Shown here: piece by piece, positions 34,009 to 46,360 of the stretch
How positions within the stretch are numbered: position 1 is the stretch's first letter
Layout: the number at the start of each line of letters is the position of its first letter
NCBI GenBank assembly: GCA_036365515.1
Contig: CM070876.1
Location: 126,174,394 to 126,238,393 of the forward strand
Direction of reading: 5' to 3'
Origin: Torymus aiolomorphi
Taxonomy: Eukaryota; Arthropoda; Insecta; Hymenoptera; Torymidae
Length of the DNA: 64,000 nucleotides
Translations under genes and position numbers: made by a program
The notes under the pieces: generated by a model
The model's database searches: none
What the model was told of the DNA's origin: nothing
The model's input: the letters and a program-made list of their open reading frames with translations, nothing else

Positions 34009-35840
34009 TCTAAAAGATTTTCAATAAATATATTGTTAGGATTTTTACATCGGGATAAAGCAACATATAATTGGCCATGTGAAAATAAAGGTCGCCTAAT
34101 GTAAAGAACCTAGAGAATTAAAACTTTGACCTTGAGATTTATTTATTGTTATAGCAAAAGCTAATGCAACTGGAAATTGTTTTCTAAAAAGTGTAAACGG
34201 AAATGAAGAAGAATCTCCAGTATTTAATGTTATTCGTGGTATAAAAACTTCTTCACCAATTCTTTCCCCCGTAATTATTTCAGCTTTAATATTGTGATTA
34301 AATAAAACTGTAATTTTCAAGCGTGTACCATTACACATTCCTTCTGATATACTTATATTTCCATTTGACATTACAATTGCATTGATTTTTAATTTTAATT
34401 CATGTGGTGGTAGACCTTCACTAATATAATAATTATTAAGCATTTCTATTGGGTAATTTAAGTGAATATTTTCATCTGTTTGATCAACTCCTATATGCGT
34501 TGCGTAATCTAAACTATAATATGTATGCGTTTTACCATGTAATAAGTTCAAAACTTTATTATTATAAGCTTAGTATTGTCATTATTTGGAGCTAAATTTA
34601 TACGGTCTACGGAATTTTCGAGATTGATATCATCATACATTTTATTACATACATTTTCTGTCTTCCATTTATTTAGAACTATAAATGGATTAATTTTACC
34701 TTCACCTAACTCTAATAAAAATGAAGCAAATTGTTTATTTTTTGAGCGAATATTTTCAGTTAATTTTAAAACTTTAAAGAGAGGCCATAAATGAGAAAAT
34801 TTGATTGTGTTCTGTAGTATATTGTCTCGGTAACCATGTTTTAGGACTGGCAGAATTTGTCTAAAATCGCCTCCTAAAACTATCAATTTACCACCAAATG
34901 GAACATCACTGTAACATATATCTTTGAGTGTTTGATCAAGAATTTCCAAAGCTTTTTTTGAGATCATTGATGCTTCATCCCAAACTATAATATCTACTTC
35001 CCGTATTTTTTTTTTATCTGATTCTAATTTTAGAAAAGAACTTTCAATACTGTTTAAATCTAAAGGAAGTCTAAAAGTACGATGACTTGTCATTCCTCTA
35101 GATAATAAAATAGATGCGATTCCTGTCCAAGCCATAGATAAAATTTTTTTATTCAAAGATAAAAAGTGATATATTAAAGTCTTGTATATGAAAGTTTTTC
35201 CTGAACCTCCAGTCCATCAATAAAATAAATTTTATTTTTGTTAGTTATAATTTCATTAAAAATTAATCTTTGATTAGTAGTTAATTGATTAAACAAAATT
35301 TCAAAAAGATTTTTACTGTTTGCTAAATTTTCAGGACTTTCTTCGATATTATTTATTATTGGTTCAGGTAAACTATAATCTTTATAACTTTTATCTTCAG
35401 TTTGTAATATATTTTGAATGTGTGACAAAGCATTATTTTCTTTATTTTCTTTAAAATCTTCAGTAAAAAATTTTTTGAATTTATTCCAAATTAAATTACC
35501 TTGAATATTTGCAGCTAAGATAAACCATGCAAAGAATTTACGTAATTGAAAAGAAAGCATGATATTACTTGCTTCATCAAAAATATTATAAATTTGGGAA
35601 TCATCTTCTATTAAACCCATAGCAAGTGCTGCTTCTTTATATGTTTCATATGAGACGTTATTAAATGTTCGTAAATCTTTAAAAGAAGTAGCATCTTTTA
35701 TGCGGTTCAACAGTAATTTAAGAAAAAATCTTTCATTATCTTTAGGTGAAACAATATTTAACCGCCCAATCGCATCAAATTGTCTATTGCGTTCTCTGCG
35801 TTTCCATACTTTAGATTTGGTAAATCCATAATATCACAAT
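34009..35840 (-). pseudogene. Helitron PIF1-like helicase (5'-truncated, frameshifted)
   Basis: Helicase of a rolling-circle transposon, on the minus strand. From right to left: a linker with WKRRERN and IGRLN (35825-35720), an LRTFN..YKEAALAMGLIEDD segment, and NQRLIFNEI. Walker A (GGSGKT, ~35190-35207) is in a shifted frame. Then come Walker B (WDEAS, ~34968-34982), GGDFRQILPV, the ENIRS motif, FPVALAFAITINKSQGQSF, and HGQLYVALSR (~34060-34090, shifted again). Three frame changes (near 35215, 34550 and 34105) disable it. No HUH Rep nuclease domain is found to the right of 35840, so the 5' half is missing. The frame continues at 28671 beyond the PLE insertion. Confidence 0.85.
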
Positions 35841-35874
35841 CATATGAGAGTGTGTTTTATTTTGTGTGCTACAT

Positions 35875-36610
35875 TATGTGTCACGTTATTAAAGGCATAC
35901 CCTAATATGACTAAGGCTTACATTAAGACTACATGTAAAAAGGAAAGGCGAACTTATACAAATTTTTAAACGTGACCTTAGGAAGAGTGTACATAATCGC
36001 TGTGCTGTGCTGTGCGGTGCGTTTCCGCTGCCGGAGCTGTTGGTGCATTGGCTACTTGTAGAACTACGCCGCTGATTGGTTGATGTTTAAATACGGACCA
36101 ATCAGAAAAGTAGTTCCGTAAGTAGCCAACGCACCAATAACACGGGCATCACGCAGCATCGCACAGCACAGTACCGCACAGCGCTTACGTACACCCTCCA
36201 ATACATTTAAGGTAGCTATAATTGTTTATAAAATCACGAATGAGGTTATAAAAATAATTATCTTCAATCGGCTATAACTTTCTGGGTCTTGAATAATTTT
36301 GAATTTTTCCTTGGGCAAGTCCCCGTGAAAGAATAAAATGAGACCTAGATAATTAAAATTTGTTAAGAAACAAAAAAGATAGAGATTTATTATCAATAAT
36401 TGTTTGTGCTGTTTCTAAAATATCGACATTTTGTTAAAAAAAATTATTTTAGTCATGTTAAATACACTATATTTATAGTATCAATGTATTATTATTAGAT
36501 TAAACTATAATCATTAGTAACGTTATTAAAGCCATACCCTGATGTGATTAAGGCTTCTTACATGCAAAAAGGAACGGGGAACTTATACAAATTACTTAAA
36601 CGTGACCTTA
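35875..36610. repeat. Direct repeat pair bracketing a MITE-like palindrome
   Basis: A ~100-bp direct repeat (35877-35975 and 36517-36612) shares ACGTTATTAAAG, AACTTATACAAATT and AAACGTGACCTTA. Between them 35985-36195 is an imperfect inverted repeat with outer GAGTGTACATAATCGCTG / CAGCGCTTACGTACACCCT and inner GTGCATTGGCTACTTGTA / CGTAAGTAGCCAACGCAC arms. No ORF. The rest of the segment is AT-rich. Confidence 0.55.
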
Positions 36611-36734
36611 TAATTGATAACATTTGATATTATAATTATTTAATAATATAGAAACAGCATCAATAATATTAACAATATCAAATCATTCGTAATATGTATG
36701 AAATGTATAACAAAATGAGAAAAACAATACAATA

Positions 36735-36900
36735 TTAAGAGGAGTGATAGGTGGAGGGGGAGGAGGGATTTTGAGGAGGTGGGTGGAGGGGGAGGAGGGG
36801 GGAGGAGAGGTTTTGAGGAGCAAATGTAATACTAAAAACTCCTATTTCTAATCTCATTTCTCCGTTATTTTGACTAGGGATTGAGGAGGGGCTTTAAGGA
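36735..36900 (+). repeat. G-rich purine tract
   Basis: Runs of GGAGG and GGGG (such as GGTGGAGGGGGAGGAGG) recur over 165 bp, enough for G-quadruplex formation on the plus strand. With the following GGGGGTACCCTACAAG and TTACAACTATA it resembles, in reverse complement, the C-rich DNA at 51850-52030. Confidence 0.6.
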
Positions 36901-36992
36901 GGGGCGGAGGGAGGATGGGGGTACCCTACAAGCCTCTTACAACTATATACTATAGGAAGATATATATATACATACATATATATGTTTGTGTG

Positions 36993-37527
36993 TGTTGGAA
37001 ATGCTCGCACAGCCACGGGCTTTTCAAGGCTAGAGACCACGTGGCTGAAAAAGGTGGCGCCACGAGAGCTCTCGCAGCGGGAAATCCAGCACACCGCGCG
37101 CTTCGGTATCTCCGCGGCGGCGCACACGGGTGGCGCTCGAGCTGCGCTGCCGGCTATAAATACGAGCGTGGGCCGCTCTCGTCCATTTCTTTCTGCGCCA
37201 GCCATCAAGCTGCGAAGGACCATCCAGCTCATTCTGGTACTGCCTGCCAGCCGCAACGGATGCAGCGACGGAGCTGCCAATCGGTGACAATAAACCATTG
37301 AACCCGGTGACCTCTGGTAATTTCGCAGTATTTTCTTTCAAGTTATTATTTTTTTTTTGTTCCGATTTAGATTATGTTTATTATCATTTATTATCATATA
37401 TATTCTATCTCTCATTTTGTAATGCAATATTTGTATTGTAAAGGTTATGTTAATAATAGGTATTAAGTAAGACCAGTTTCCATAGCTCTTTTCCTCACCT
37501 GATCCGGCGTCGTAGTTGAAATAAACA
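36993..37527 (+). repeat. BEL/Pao 5' LTR
   Basis: Starts TGTTGG and ends AAATAAACA right before a PBS. About 440 bp recur in the 3' LTR (40281-40725). It contains a TATA box (TATAAATA, 37155-37162) followed by a GC-rich transcription-start region, and an AATAAA at 37289-37294. The start is the less certain edge because the 3' LTR lacks the first ~40 bp. Confidence 0.8.
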
Positions 37528-37546
37528 TTGGTCCTTCGAGCCGGAT
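37528..37546 (+). promoter_or_regulatory. BEL/Pao primer-binding site
   Basis: TTGGTCCTTCGAGCCGGAT directly follows the LTR. TGG matches a tRNA CCA end, and CCTTCGAGCCGG is a pattern common in BEL/Pao elements of insects. Confidence 0.7.
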
Positions 37547-37798
37547 AGGTTGTAAGAAGAAAATTACGGTTCTGGAATCGCTGTTGGTGACGTGCATCCC
37601 CGCAGTGGGAGCAGTCAGTCTATGACACTTGGAGTCTGAGACAGAGGCTCTCGTTCTAGCGGTGGTCACACTGAGATTGCAACGATCTCACGGCTATCGA
37701 TACACGAACCAGAAAAGCCAAGCCTTGCACTGGTTTATTGAGGGCATAACCGACATTGATTGTTTCAGATAACAACCGAAGGGTTTTCGCTGATCGCG

Positions 37799-39159
37799 AT
37801 GGAAGAACTTCTATTGGCACAAGCAGTGCTGATTGGCTACATGGCTAAGTTCAAGGCGGACACTGAAAAGGCCGGACGAGCCCAATTGACAGCGGGAGTT
37901 CTTCGTGGTCGTCGAGAACTTCTCATCTCGTATTGGGAAAAGTTCTCAGCAAACCATGAAGCACTCCTATCAATAGAGGGTCACGAGGAGCAGGCCTATT
38001 TTTCGGAGGACCAATACCCGACGTCTGAGATGCAGTATACTGCTGCCTTGGCATTTTTTTACGACGAAGAGGCAAAACAATTAGCACTTCCTAACAACAA
38101 TGCCAAGGCCGCTCAGAAATCTAGGAAGCTGCACCTGCCGAAGATCAGCCTTCCCACTTTTTCTGGTCATCTAGAAGAATGGGAGTCCTTCTGTGATGTC
38201 TTTCACTCGTTGGTTCACCTAGACGCCGGACTGTCTGGAGTTCAAAATCTGCAGTACCTCAAGACCTCCGTGCAGGGAGAAGCCAAGGGGGCACTTGACA
38301 GCCTTACTACCACCGAAGTCAATTACGCGGTGGCTTGGGACCTGGTTCTCAAGCGCTATGATAATAAACAACTACTAGCCCAGAAGCATATGCTGACGCT
38401 CGCTAGTATTCGCCCTTTAAAACAGGAGAGCAGCAGTGGGTTACAGGGTCTATCAGATCACGTAATGAAGCATCGACAGGCTTTACTTGCCCTTAAACAA
38501 CCAGTTGAACATTCGGGCGCCTGGTTCGTGCTCTTCGGTGCGCCAGGAATGGACCCAACTACCGACGAGAGTGGGAAAGAGCAGTCAAAGCTTCTGACAC
38601 CTCAGCCAACTACGACACATTGATCTCGTTTCTGCAGACAACTATTGATACCTTGAAGACCATGGAATCAAGTCGAGCCTCAACTCGCCGCAGCGAGTCG
38701 AGCGCCAAGGGCGGTCGAGACCGATCTGGGATCTCCAGTGCCCTTTTGACAACTCAGGATCAAGAAGTGTGCCAGGTCTGTAATGGCAATCACGCAATAG
38801 GCTATTGTCACGATTTTCGACAGAGGACCGCTTCGCAACGCTTTGACCTCGTCGCTGAAGCCCGCCTCTGCTTCAATTGTCTGCGAAAGGGGCACAGTGC
38901 ACCGGTTTGCACCTCGCAGGGTCGTTGCAGACAATGCCAACAGAGGCATCATTCTCTTCTTCACCTCGAATCACATGAAAAAAAAAATCCAACTCTCAAC
39001 ACTTTGAAGGACCAACTGCGAAGAAACCACGATCTACGGCTCCCGACGCAGCAATGCGCCCCCTCGACGAGAACTCGAGAGCATGACTGGTACTGCTGGC
39101 CACGGTGGAGGTCTCGCTGGAGGATTCTGCCGGATGATTTCATCGGTGCCGGGCACTAA
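37799..39159 (+). pseudogene. gag: BEL/Pao gag with zinc knuckles (frameshifted)
   Basis: ATG at 37799 (MEELLLAQ) is chosen because BEL Gags start with such a helical segment. The capsid region has LPKISLPTFSGHLEEWESF, the DUF1759-type core, then LQYLKTSVQGEA. The frame ends at 38623. An overlapping frame (38620-39159) carries the nucleocapsid: CQVC...H..C, a long linker with ASQRFDLV, LCFNCLRKGHSAPVC and CRQCQQRHHSLLH, the standard Pao zinc-knuckle set. A frameshift near 38540-38620 separates the two. The Gag coats the element RNA; this copy is disabled. Confidence 0.85.
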
Positions 39160-40262
39160 TTGACCCCGGGTCAGAAGTGAACCTTGTCACCTTCAGTCTT
39201 GCACGGCGTCTGGGCATGCCTGTACGGGATACTCAGATGGCTTTACGAGTCGTTAGAGGATCTACCTCTTGTACGGCTAGTCAGACGACAACACTTCGAT
39301 TGCGACCTATCGATTCAATCGACTCACCTCTGCCTTTAACAGCCTTCCTTTTGCCGAAATTGGGAATTACGAGCCCTCGGTTTCAAGGCGAACGGAAAAC
39401 TTGGCCACGTCTCGAAGGCATCCAACTTGCTGACGCGACCTTTATGAACCCACCAGGCACACCCACTGCTCAGAACACATCTGTGCGATGGATCGTATTT
39501 GGCGCGATCGAGCCCCCCTCATCTGCCGATTCATGGGTTCTAGCATCAAGCACTTCTTCATTGGATTCACCAGAGAAGACGCTGAAAACATTTTGGAAAT
39601 TGGAAGATGTATCAGGACCCAAACTTCTATCTGTCGATGACCGTGAGTGTGAAAGTCTGTTTGTTGAAGGCTACAAGCGGGCCTCTTCTGGTCGATACAT
39701 TGTTCGGCTCCCCTTCAAAAGAGTCTTGTCTCTGGACGCCGAAGGAACTCTCGCCATCGCAAAAAGATCTTTGAAGCATACCCTCGCCAGAATGCAGAAA
39801 GATCCCGGGTTTGCTAGTGAGTATTACACGTTCATGAGGGAATACTACGAGTTGGGTCACATGCGGGTCATTCAGAGCCATCTTCCTCCAACCTGCACGT
39901 ATTTGCCTCATCATGGCATTTGGCAATGCTCCGATTAAAAAAAAGAAGTTGCGAGTCGTGTTTAATGCCTCCAGTTGAACAAAGGATGGCACCTCCTTAA
40001 ATGACCTCCTACATACGGGACCTGCACTACAGACAGATATTATCAGTATATTTCTGCGGCGGCGGACTCATAAATTTGCGTTGACGTCTGATATCGTCAA
40101 AATGTATCGTCAAATAAAAGTTGACGAACGTGATGTCGACTTCCAGCGGATCGTCTGGCAGCCATCGCCTGATATGGATGAAGTCCATTATCAGCTTCTC
40201 ACCTGAACCTACGGCTTCTCGTGCGCTCCGTATTTGACTCTTCGAGTCATTCAACAATTGTG
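39160..40262 (+). pseudogene. pol: BEL/Pao protease and partial reverse transcriptase
   Basis: The frame open just before 39177 holds the aspartic protease motif LIDPGSEVNLV (the usual D-S/T-G reads D-P-G). It continues through a region with VDDRECESLFVEGYKR and YYELGHMRVI to the RT entry YLPHHGIW, stopping at 39936. Further RT follows in other frames to 40262: FNAS, LHTGPALQTD, SDIVKMYRQIKV, and an APYLTLRVIQQL end. The sequence then jumps into the 3' LTR at 40281. Most of RT, all RNase H and integrase are deleted. Stops near 39938, 39975 and 40203 also interrupt it. Confidence 0.8.
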
Positions 40263-40280
40263 GATTCAACAATTCAGGGG

Positions 40281-40725
40281 GACCACGTGGCTGAAAAGGG
40301 TGGCGCCACGAGAACTCTCGCAGCGGGAAATCCAGCGTACCGCGCGCTTCGGTATCTCGGCGGCGGCGCACACGGGTGGCGCTCGAGCTGCGCTCGGCTA
40401 TAAATACAAGCGCGGGCCGCTCTCGTCCTTTTCTTTCTGCGCCAACCATCAAGCTGCGAAGGACCATCTAGCTGACCATCCAGTGACAATAAATCATTGA
40501 ACACGGTGGCCTCCGGTAAATTCACAGTATTTTCTTTCAAGTTATTATTCTTTTCTGTTCCGATTTAGATTATGTTTATTATCATTTATTATCATATATA
40601 TTCTATCTCTCGTTTTGTAACGCAATATTTGTATTGTAAAGGTTTTGTTAATAAAAGGTATTAAATAAGGCCAGTTTCCGTAGCTCATTTCCTCACCTGA
40701 TCCAGCGTCGTAGTTGAAATAAACA
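40281..40725 (+). repeat. BEL/Pao 3' LTR, 5'-truncated
   Basis: Matches 37029-37527 from GACCACGTGGCTGAAAA to AAATAAACA, with a deletion of about 50 bp relative to the 5' LTR and TATAAATA at 40399-40406. The deletion junction with RT sequence removed the first part of the LTR. A (CA)n tract follows immediately. Confidence 0.8.
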
Positions 40726-40734
40726 ACACACACG

Positions 40735-40825
<91 letters not shown>

Positions 40826-40872
40826 GCACGCACGCACGCACGCACGCACACACACACGCGCACACACACACA
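40726..40872. repeat. (CA)n microsatellite
   Basis: CA repeats with GCAC variants, directly abutting the BEL LTR end. Cys-Val open frames across it on the minus strand are artefacts. Confidence 0.95.
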
Positions 40873-41339
40873 CCCACCCAGAAGAATAGACGCTTAGGAA
40901 TAGAATAATTTATATTAAAGAAGACAGTAAGAATATAGTACTACTTAAGAAAGAAAAACCAAACCAATATTATCATGGAAGAGCAGGCAAATACTATTTA
41001 CGACACAATATTTTTCAAGATGTATCTATATATTCTCAACATGAAAATTTTTTATATGAGATATAATTTTAGAAGAATATTCAAAATTTGTCTTCATATT
41101 TGACAGGGCAAATAGAGTTCGTGGATGTCAATGAAGAAAATGACAGTTTCATTACTTTCAATGAATCACACATAAAACAAACAACAACCAAGATGTTTAT
41201 TCAGACAGTATTAGACTCTAAGTACGAAAGAAGTATTATGTTTTGAAGTAAGTTTTTCAAAATAAGAAAAGAAAATTGTGATTTTCATAGATCGTCTATC
41301 TAGTTGAAAATTATATTGATAATAAAAATGTTGTGATTC
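40873..41339. other. AT-rich DNA, nothing recognised
   Basis: About 470 bases without a supportable feature. Confidence 0.4.
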
Positions 41340-42660
41340 TAAATATGTTGTAAGCGCTCGTGGTGCTATATTAATAGTTTTGAATTTTTAATCGGACTTC
41401 AGCGAGCAAATCTCTTATGCGTTAGTCGAATGTCTATTCTCAAATCGAGAAAGGTAGCTTTTTGTTTAAGCTTACTCCTCTCTCGATAAGAATTTTTTGA
41501 CAAACGGCGACGCACATAAGAGACAATTTTTTTTTTTTTTTTTTAAATGAATAACTATTGATTTCGGAATAAAGTATAATATCGGAGAGTTTCGTCCTTG
41601 TCGTACTTGGTGGAATCGTCAGGAAGACCCAAGTAGACATATCTTCGACTCCAAAATAATGAAATTACTGTGAATTCTTATAGTGTGTAAGTTGTAATTT
41701 TATATGTGGCTTTGAAAAATTGGTTGCCATCTAGTGTTAAAAGGTTGGAACTAAGATTATACAAGAAAAAGGCATTTTAGTGTCCGAATGCCATTTGATT
41801 CTAAACATGTTGTAAGCTCTCGTGGTGCTATCTTAATAGTTTTGAATTTTTAATCGGACTTCAACGAGCAAATCTTACACACTATAAGAATTCACAGTAA
41901 TTTCATTATTTTGGAGTCAAAGATATGTCTACTTGGGTCTTCCTGACGAGTCCACCAAGCACGACAAGGACGAAACTCCCCGATATTATACTTTATTCCG
42001 AAATTAATAGTTATTCATTTAAAAAAAAAAAAAAAAAAGAAAATTTGTCTCTTGTGTGTCGCCGTTTGTCAAAAAATTCTTATCTAAAGAGGAGTAAGCT
42101 TAAACCAAAAGCTACCTTTCTCGATTTGAGAATAGACATTCGATTAACGCATAAGAGATTTGCTCGTTGAAGTCAGATTAAAAATTCAAAACTATTAAGA
42201 TAGCACCACGAGCGCTTACAACATATTTAGAATCAAATGGCATTCGGACACTAAAATGCCTTTTGCTTGTATAATCTTAGTTCCAACCTTTTAACACTAG
42301 ATGGCAACCAATTTTTCAAATCCACATATAAAATTACAACTTACACACTATAAGAATTCATAGTAATTCCATTATTTTGGAGTCGAAGATATGTCTACTT
42401 GGATCTTCCTGACGAGTCCACCAAGTATGACAAGGACGAAACTCCCCGATATTATACTTTATTCCGAAATTAATAGTTATTCATTTAAAAAAAAAAAAAA
42501 AAATTTGTCTCTTATGTGTGTCGCCGTTTGTCAAAAAATTTTTATCGAGAGAGGAGTAAGCTTAAACAAAAAGCTACCTTTCTCGATTTGAGAATAGACA
42601 TTCGACTAACGCTTAAGAGATTTGCTCGTTGAAGTCCGATTAAAAATTCAAAACTATTAA
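41340..42660. repeat. Inverted and tandem repeat cluster
   Basis: Three copies of a ~300-bp unit containing AAATCGAGAAAGGTAGCTTTTTG (or complement) and CCAAGTAGACATATCTTCG: 41395-41680 inverted, 41880-42175 and 42345-42640 direct. A second shared block (TTGGTTGCCATCTAGTGTTA / complement, GAATGCCATTTGATTCTAAA) lies at 41720-41870 and, inverted, at 42180-42320. The centre can form a long hairpin. Poly-A/T runs occur in each unit. The small ORFs over it are repeats of each other and not genes. Confidence 0.7.
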
Positions 42661-42689
42661 AAAATGTTGTGATTATTAGAAAATGACAT

Positions 42690-43395
42690 CTAATCAGTGT
42701 TTTGTGTAATAAATAAAATAAAATACCAGTATGATGTGTTGCATGAAGTGCATATATAATCAAATTTTATTGATAACAAATAACATAGTGATTAAAAAAT
42801 TGAATGTAATCAGTGTTTTGTGTTAAATAAAATAAAATACCGGTATGATGTGTGGCATGAAGTGTACATATAATCAAATGTTATATAGATAACAAATAAC
42901 ATAGTGATTAAAAAATGGTATCTAATCAGTGTTTTGCGTAATATAAAAAAATAAAATACCGGTAAAATGTGTTGCATGAAGTGTTATATCAAATTTTATA
43001 ACTTCTACTTAAAATCAGTTTGAAATGTTTTGAAAATAGTGCAAGTATGTATTAATAAGTAATTTCGTGTTATGAGGTTCATAAACTTCGTAATACGCTT
43101 TTGCATAGAAGAAAATATTGCTGAGTGATACCCGAGGTTATAAATATACAATATAATTTTCAGTGTTTTGTGTAATAATAAATAAAATATAGTATGACGT
43201 GTTACATGAAGTGTTTATAATTAAATTTTAAAACTTCTATTAAAAATCAATTTCAAATGTTTTGAGAATAGAACAAGTGTTTATTGACTAATTATGTGTT
43301 ATGAGGTTCATAATCTTCATAATAAATTTTTGCATAGAAGAAAATATTGCTGAGTGACATGTGAGGTTATAAATATACAATATAATTTATGTTGC
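42690..43395 (+). repeat. Minisatellite, ~116-bp units plus a larger duplication
   Basis: TAATCAGTGTTTTG starts units at about 42692, 42808 and 42924, each with AAATACCGGTATGATGTG-like and GCATGAAGTG segments. A longer duplication of about 220 bp follows (43010-43170 against 43235-43395), sharing AGAAGAAAATATTGCTGAGTGA. No ORF. Confidence 0.75.
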
Positions 43396-45130
43396 CGATT
43401 TGAAATATTGCCCTGAGCCTTGGTTAAAAAGCATCTGTCATATTCAAAAAACTTAGTCGATATATGTTATTGTGAAAATTTCAAAGAATAAAAGTGCTCA
43501 GTTAATCTAATATATGATTTCTCACCATGGGACACGTCAAAATGTTTCAGAGTTCTTAGTAAATATTTTTCTAGACAAGATTCAGATAATAATTACAAAA
43601 AGTTTTATCTATACAAGAATGTCAAGAAAGCTTTTATTCTCAGTGATTCTTAGTTCATAAATTGGTTGCATTTTTAATTTTACAAGATTATGTGTGGCAA
43701 TGATGGGTTATTAATTTAAGTAGTTTGAATAATAATTTCAAGAACTTATATCTCTACTATAAAAGAATATCGAGAAAGCTTTTTTTCTCACATTTACAAG
43801 TCGTGTAGCAATGATGGGTTATTAATACAAGTGGTCTAATCTAATCTACTGAAATCTGTGTAGATCCACCCGGATCCAGCCGGATTTCCCATGTGACATG
43901 GATCCAACTGAGTTTCCTAGCTGGATATTTTTGACCGGGTTCTAGTGATAATTTCCATAAATCCAAGTGTTGAGAATAATATAATTATTGGCTCATGGTG
44001 AGGGGCGCGAAATGTTTCAGAGGAGCCATGTATTCTGTAAATATTACAGTACATATATAAAATTTAAGAAAATAACAGATACTTTGTGTGATTATTTCAT
44101 TTTCAGATTCTTAGTCTTTGGTGAATATATTACGAAGTACAAATCAAGTAAATATTCCAGCTTTAATAAATAAAAAGAAATTTCCTATATTCTTTTTATG
44201 TTTTTAATTAATATATGTTTATTTTAAAAATACAATATATAAAGAAAAATTTAAAAATTTTAATATATAAAGAAAAATTAACAGATAAATTTATTGTATT
44301 GCGTAACCGTAACAATTTTGACTTTAAAAAATAAAATGTCAATTATATTATAGTGAGATTCAAACGATGGTTGATGATGATAGCTTTCTGGTAGAAGTAA
44401 AGGATCCATAATGTTTTTATGCACAATAGTATATCTTTTGCTTCCTTTAAAAGTTGATTTAAATCGGTACACTAAATGTTTTTTTGTATATATGAGTTAA
44501 TATGGACTTACTTTTTCTTTTGTATCGTTCCTTACAATTTTAAGTGGAAAGTTTCCAATAAAAGTTCAAGTACTAAAACTTTAATTCAACTATCACTGCA
44601 CACTTGTATTAGACCTTTAATAAATTTTCTAATCTACCTTCATATCTTATACAATATATAAATGTTTACGTATCATCTATTTTGTATTTAAAGTAAAATA
44701 ACTGTTTATTTATGTAAAAAAATCTACTAATGTTATAAATAAAAAATAATTGCGAAGCTACAAAAATAATTAATGATATTATCATATAGCAGTCTTATAG
44801 TAGAACTAATTTAAGGCTTTAATAATTAATTTCTAGTACCAAAAAATGAAAATACTTATAATATGCTCTGAAAAAAAATTATAAAAATATGAACTAAAAG
44901 CTTCGTTTTAAGATCTAATTTGTTCAAAAAAATATCGATCCCTTTAGTATTTATGTAATCCTTGAAGAAGCATTCAAATTTAAAACTTTTGTGAATAACA
45001 ATACTATCATTTACTAATGATATTAAAAATATACTATACTATAATAAACCCTCATAATGTTATCACACTATGTAATTATTATTTTATCTTAAAAAGTTGT
45101 GAAATATATCTAAAAAATATTTTACAAAAG
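43396..45130. other. AT-rich DNA, nothing recognised
   Basis: About 1.7 kb without a supportable gene. A short GGATCCA-type repeat cluster lies at 43866-43912 (CCGGATCCAGCCGGAT). Frames here are under 65 codons and lack motifs. Confidence 0.45.
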
Positions 45131-45134
45131 ACAA

Positions 45135-45321
45135 GCATTAGTCTCTCCCGCCCTCTCTCTATCTCTCTCTCACTCTCTCTCTCCCTTTCTCTCAACATCC
45201 GTGAAACTGAGTACCAAAAACTTTAATGAGAGCTTAAATATTTTTTTAAAACAATTAACACGTTTTTTAAAAGCGATTTTTTAAGTACGTTAAATTCTAA
45301 CAACACAATTTGTCTAGTCCT
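45135..45321 (+). repeat. Partial copy of the 46361-46500 arm end
   Basis: A CT-rich tract then CTCTCAACATCCGTGAAACTGAG and AACTTTAATGAGAGCTTAAATA, repeated at 46366-46500 with small differences. It continues at 46250-46310 after the solo LTR insertion. It is a tandem partial duplicate of the outer end of the large inverted repeat. Confidence 0.7.
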
Positions 45322-46245
45322 TGTGACGTCCCGAAATGAAAACTTTAATTATTTATATAATTCGTCTTTATTATCGAGAGCGCGCAACTTCCACTTTGCG
45401 CCGAGCGGTTTACGCAAGTGGATTATCTTTTAGCGTGGCGTGAGAAGGCAAGGAGGATGGATAGGATTTCGTCCAGACTCGAGAGTCTAGTGACAGAAAA
45501 AAAATAAATAACCTTTTAGATAACTTACTTTGTATTGTTCTTTATTGATTTGTTGTCCCTGGGGTTTACAAAATCTTTCTACCTCTTTCTATGGTAGGAA
45601 ATCTCGTTTAATATATATACTCCTTGTAATCACTTTTATTTATTGGTCACAGAAATAACTCTTTTTATAATTCTTAGTGCTGCTTTTACAATAACTACTA
45701 CTCTAACGAACGATTTGTTCTACGGAAAACCGGGCTGCACTCTTAGCGGGCAAAACTAAAACTGAGGGCCGCTGCCCTTTACAATGAATTTTTTGGAGTT
45801 TTCCGGGCTCGTATCTACGAGCGTAATTATCTGGTCCGGTCTAATACTAATAACTCGACGCTGCCCGGATGGTCACACTATTTATTCAGGTGTGAAGTAC
45901 CTGGATCCCCACCTTATGCACCGATATCGATCTCCTATAGTTCGGAGCCCGATATCGATACACGCAGGGTCATAAATCACGGGCATGTTCGTTACCGCGT
46001 TCATGCATTATCAGCACTAGTTTTGGGGCTGATAACGCATCTCACTTTTGTACTCCGTGCCGACGGCGGTCATCCGACATCTCAAGTTTTATGGCTTTGT
46101 TATTGTAATTGCCTCGATTTTTTTGGTAACCGCGACTCGTCACCCGGGAGGAATTTGCGTGATCTCATTATTTTCAATTCTCTTCCTTTTATTTAATAAA
46201 TTAATTGGAGAGAGAAAAAAGAATGAGATAGGTCGTATCGTGACA
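45322..46245. mobile_element. Solo LTR with 4-bp target duplication
   Basis: A 924-bp insert beginning TGTGACGTCCC and ending ATCGTGACA, flanked by TCCT at 45318-45321 and 46246-46249. It splits a sequence present uninterrupted at 46490-46510 and 46670-46690 (GTCTAGTCCTTTTA). TG..CA ends, a short duplication and no coding sequence fit a solo LTR left by recombination; TGTGACG starts are common among gypsy LTRs. Orientation is unproven. Its composition is more GC-rich than the surroundings. Confidence 0.65.
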
Positions 46246-46360
46246 TCCTTTTATTTCTTTTAGTCTCATCTATTCAATAAGGACTCTCTGCAAATGATAA
46301 TAATTTTTTTCATGACTGTATAAACTCAATCCCTCCTCTTTTCCACCCCACTCTCGCTCT

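Noticed and set aside
36894..37341. Overlapping ORFs on both strands in the BEL LTR
   Set aside because: The GC-rich LTR promoter region gives spurious frames; they recur at 40221-40540 for the same reason.
41440..42591. Three similar ORFs starting MSTWVFLT/MSTWIFLT
   Set aside because: They are copies of one repeat unit, run through poly-A tracts and have no coding features.
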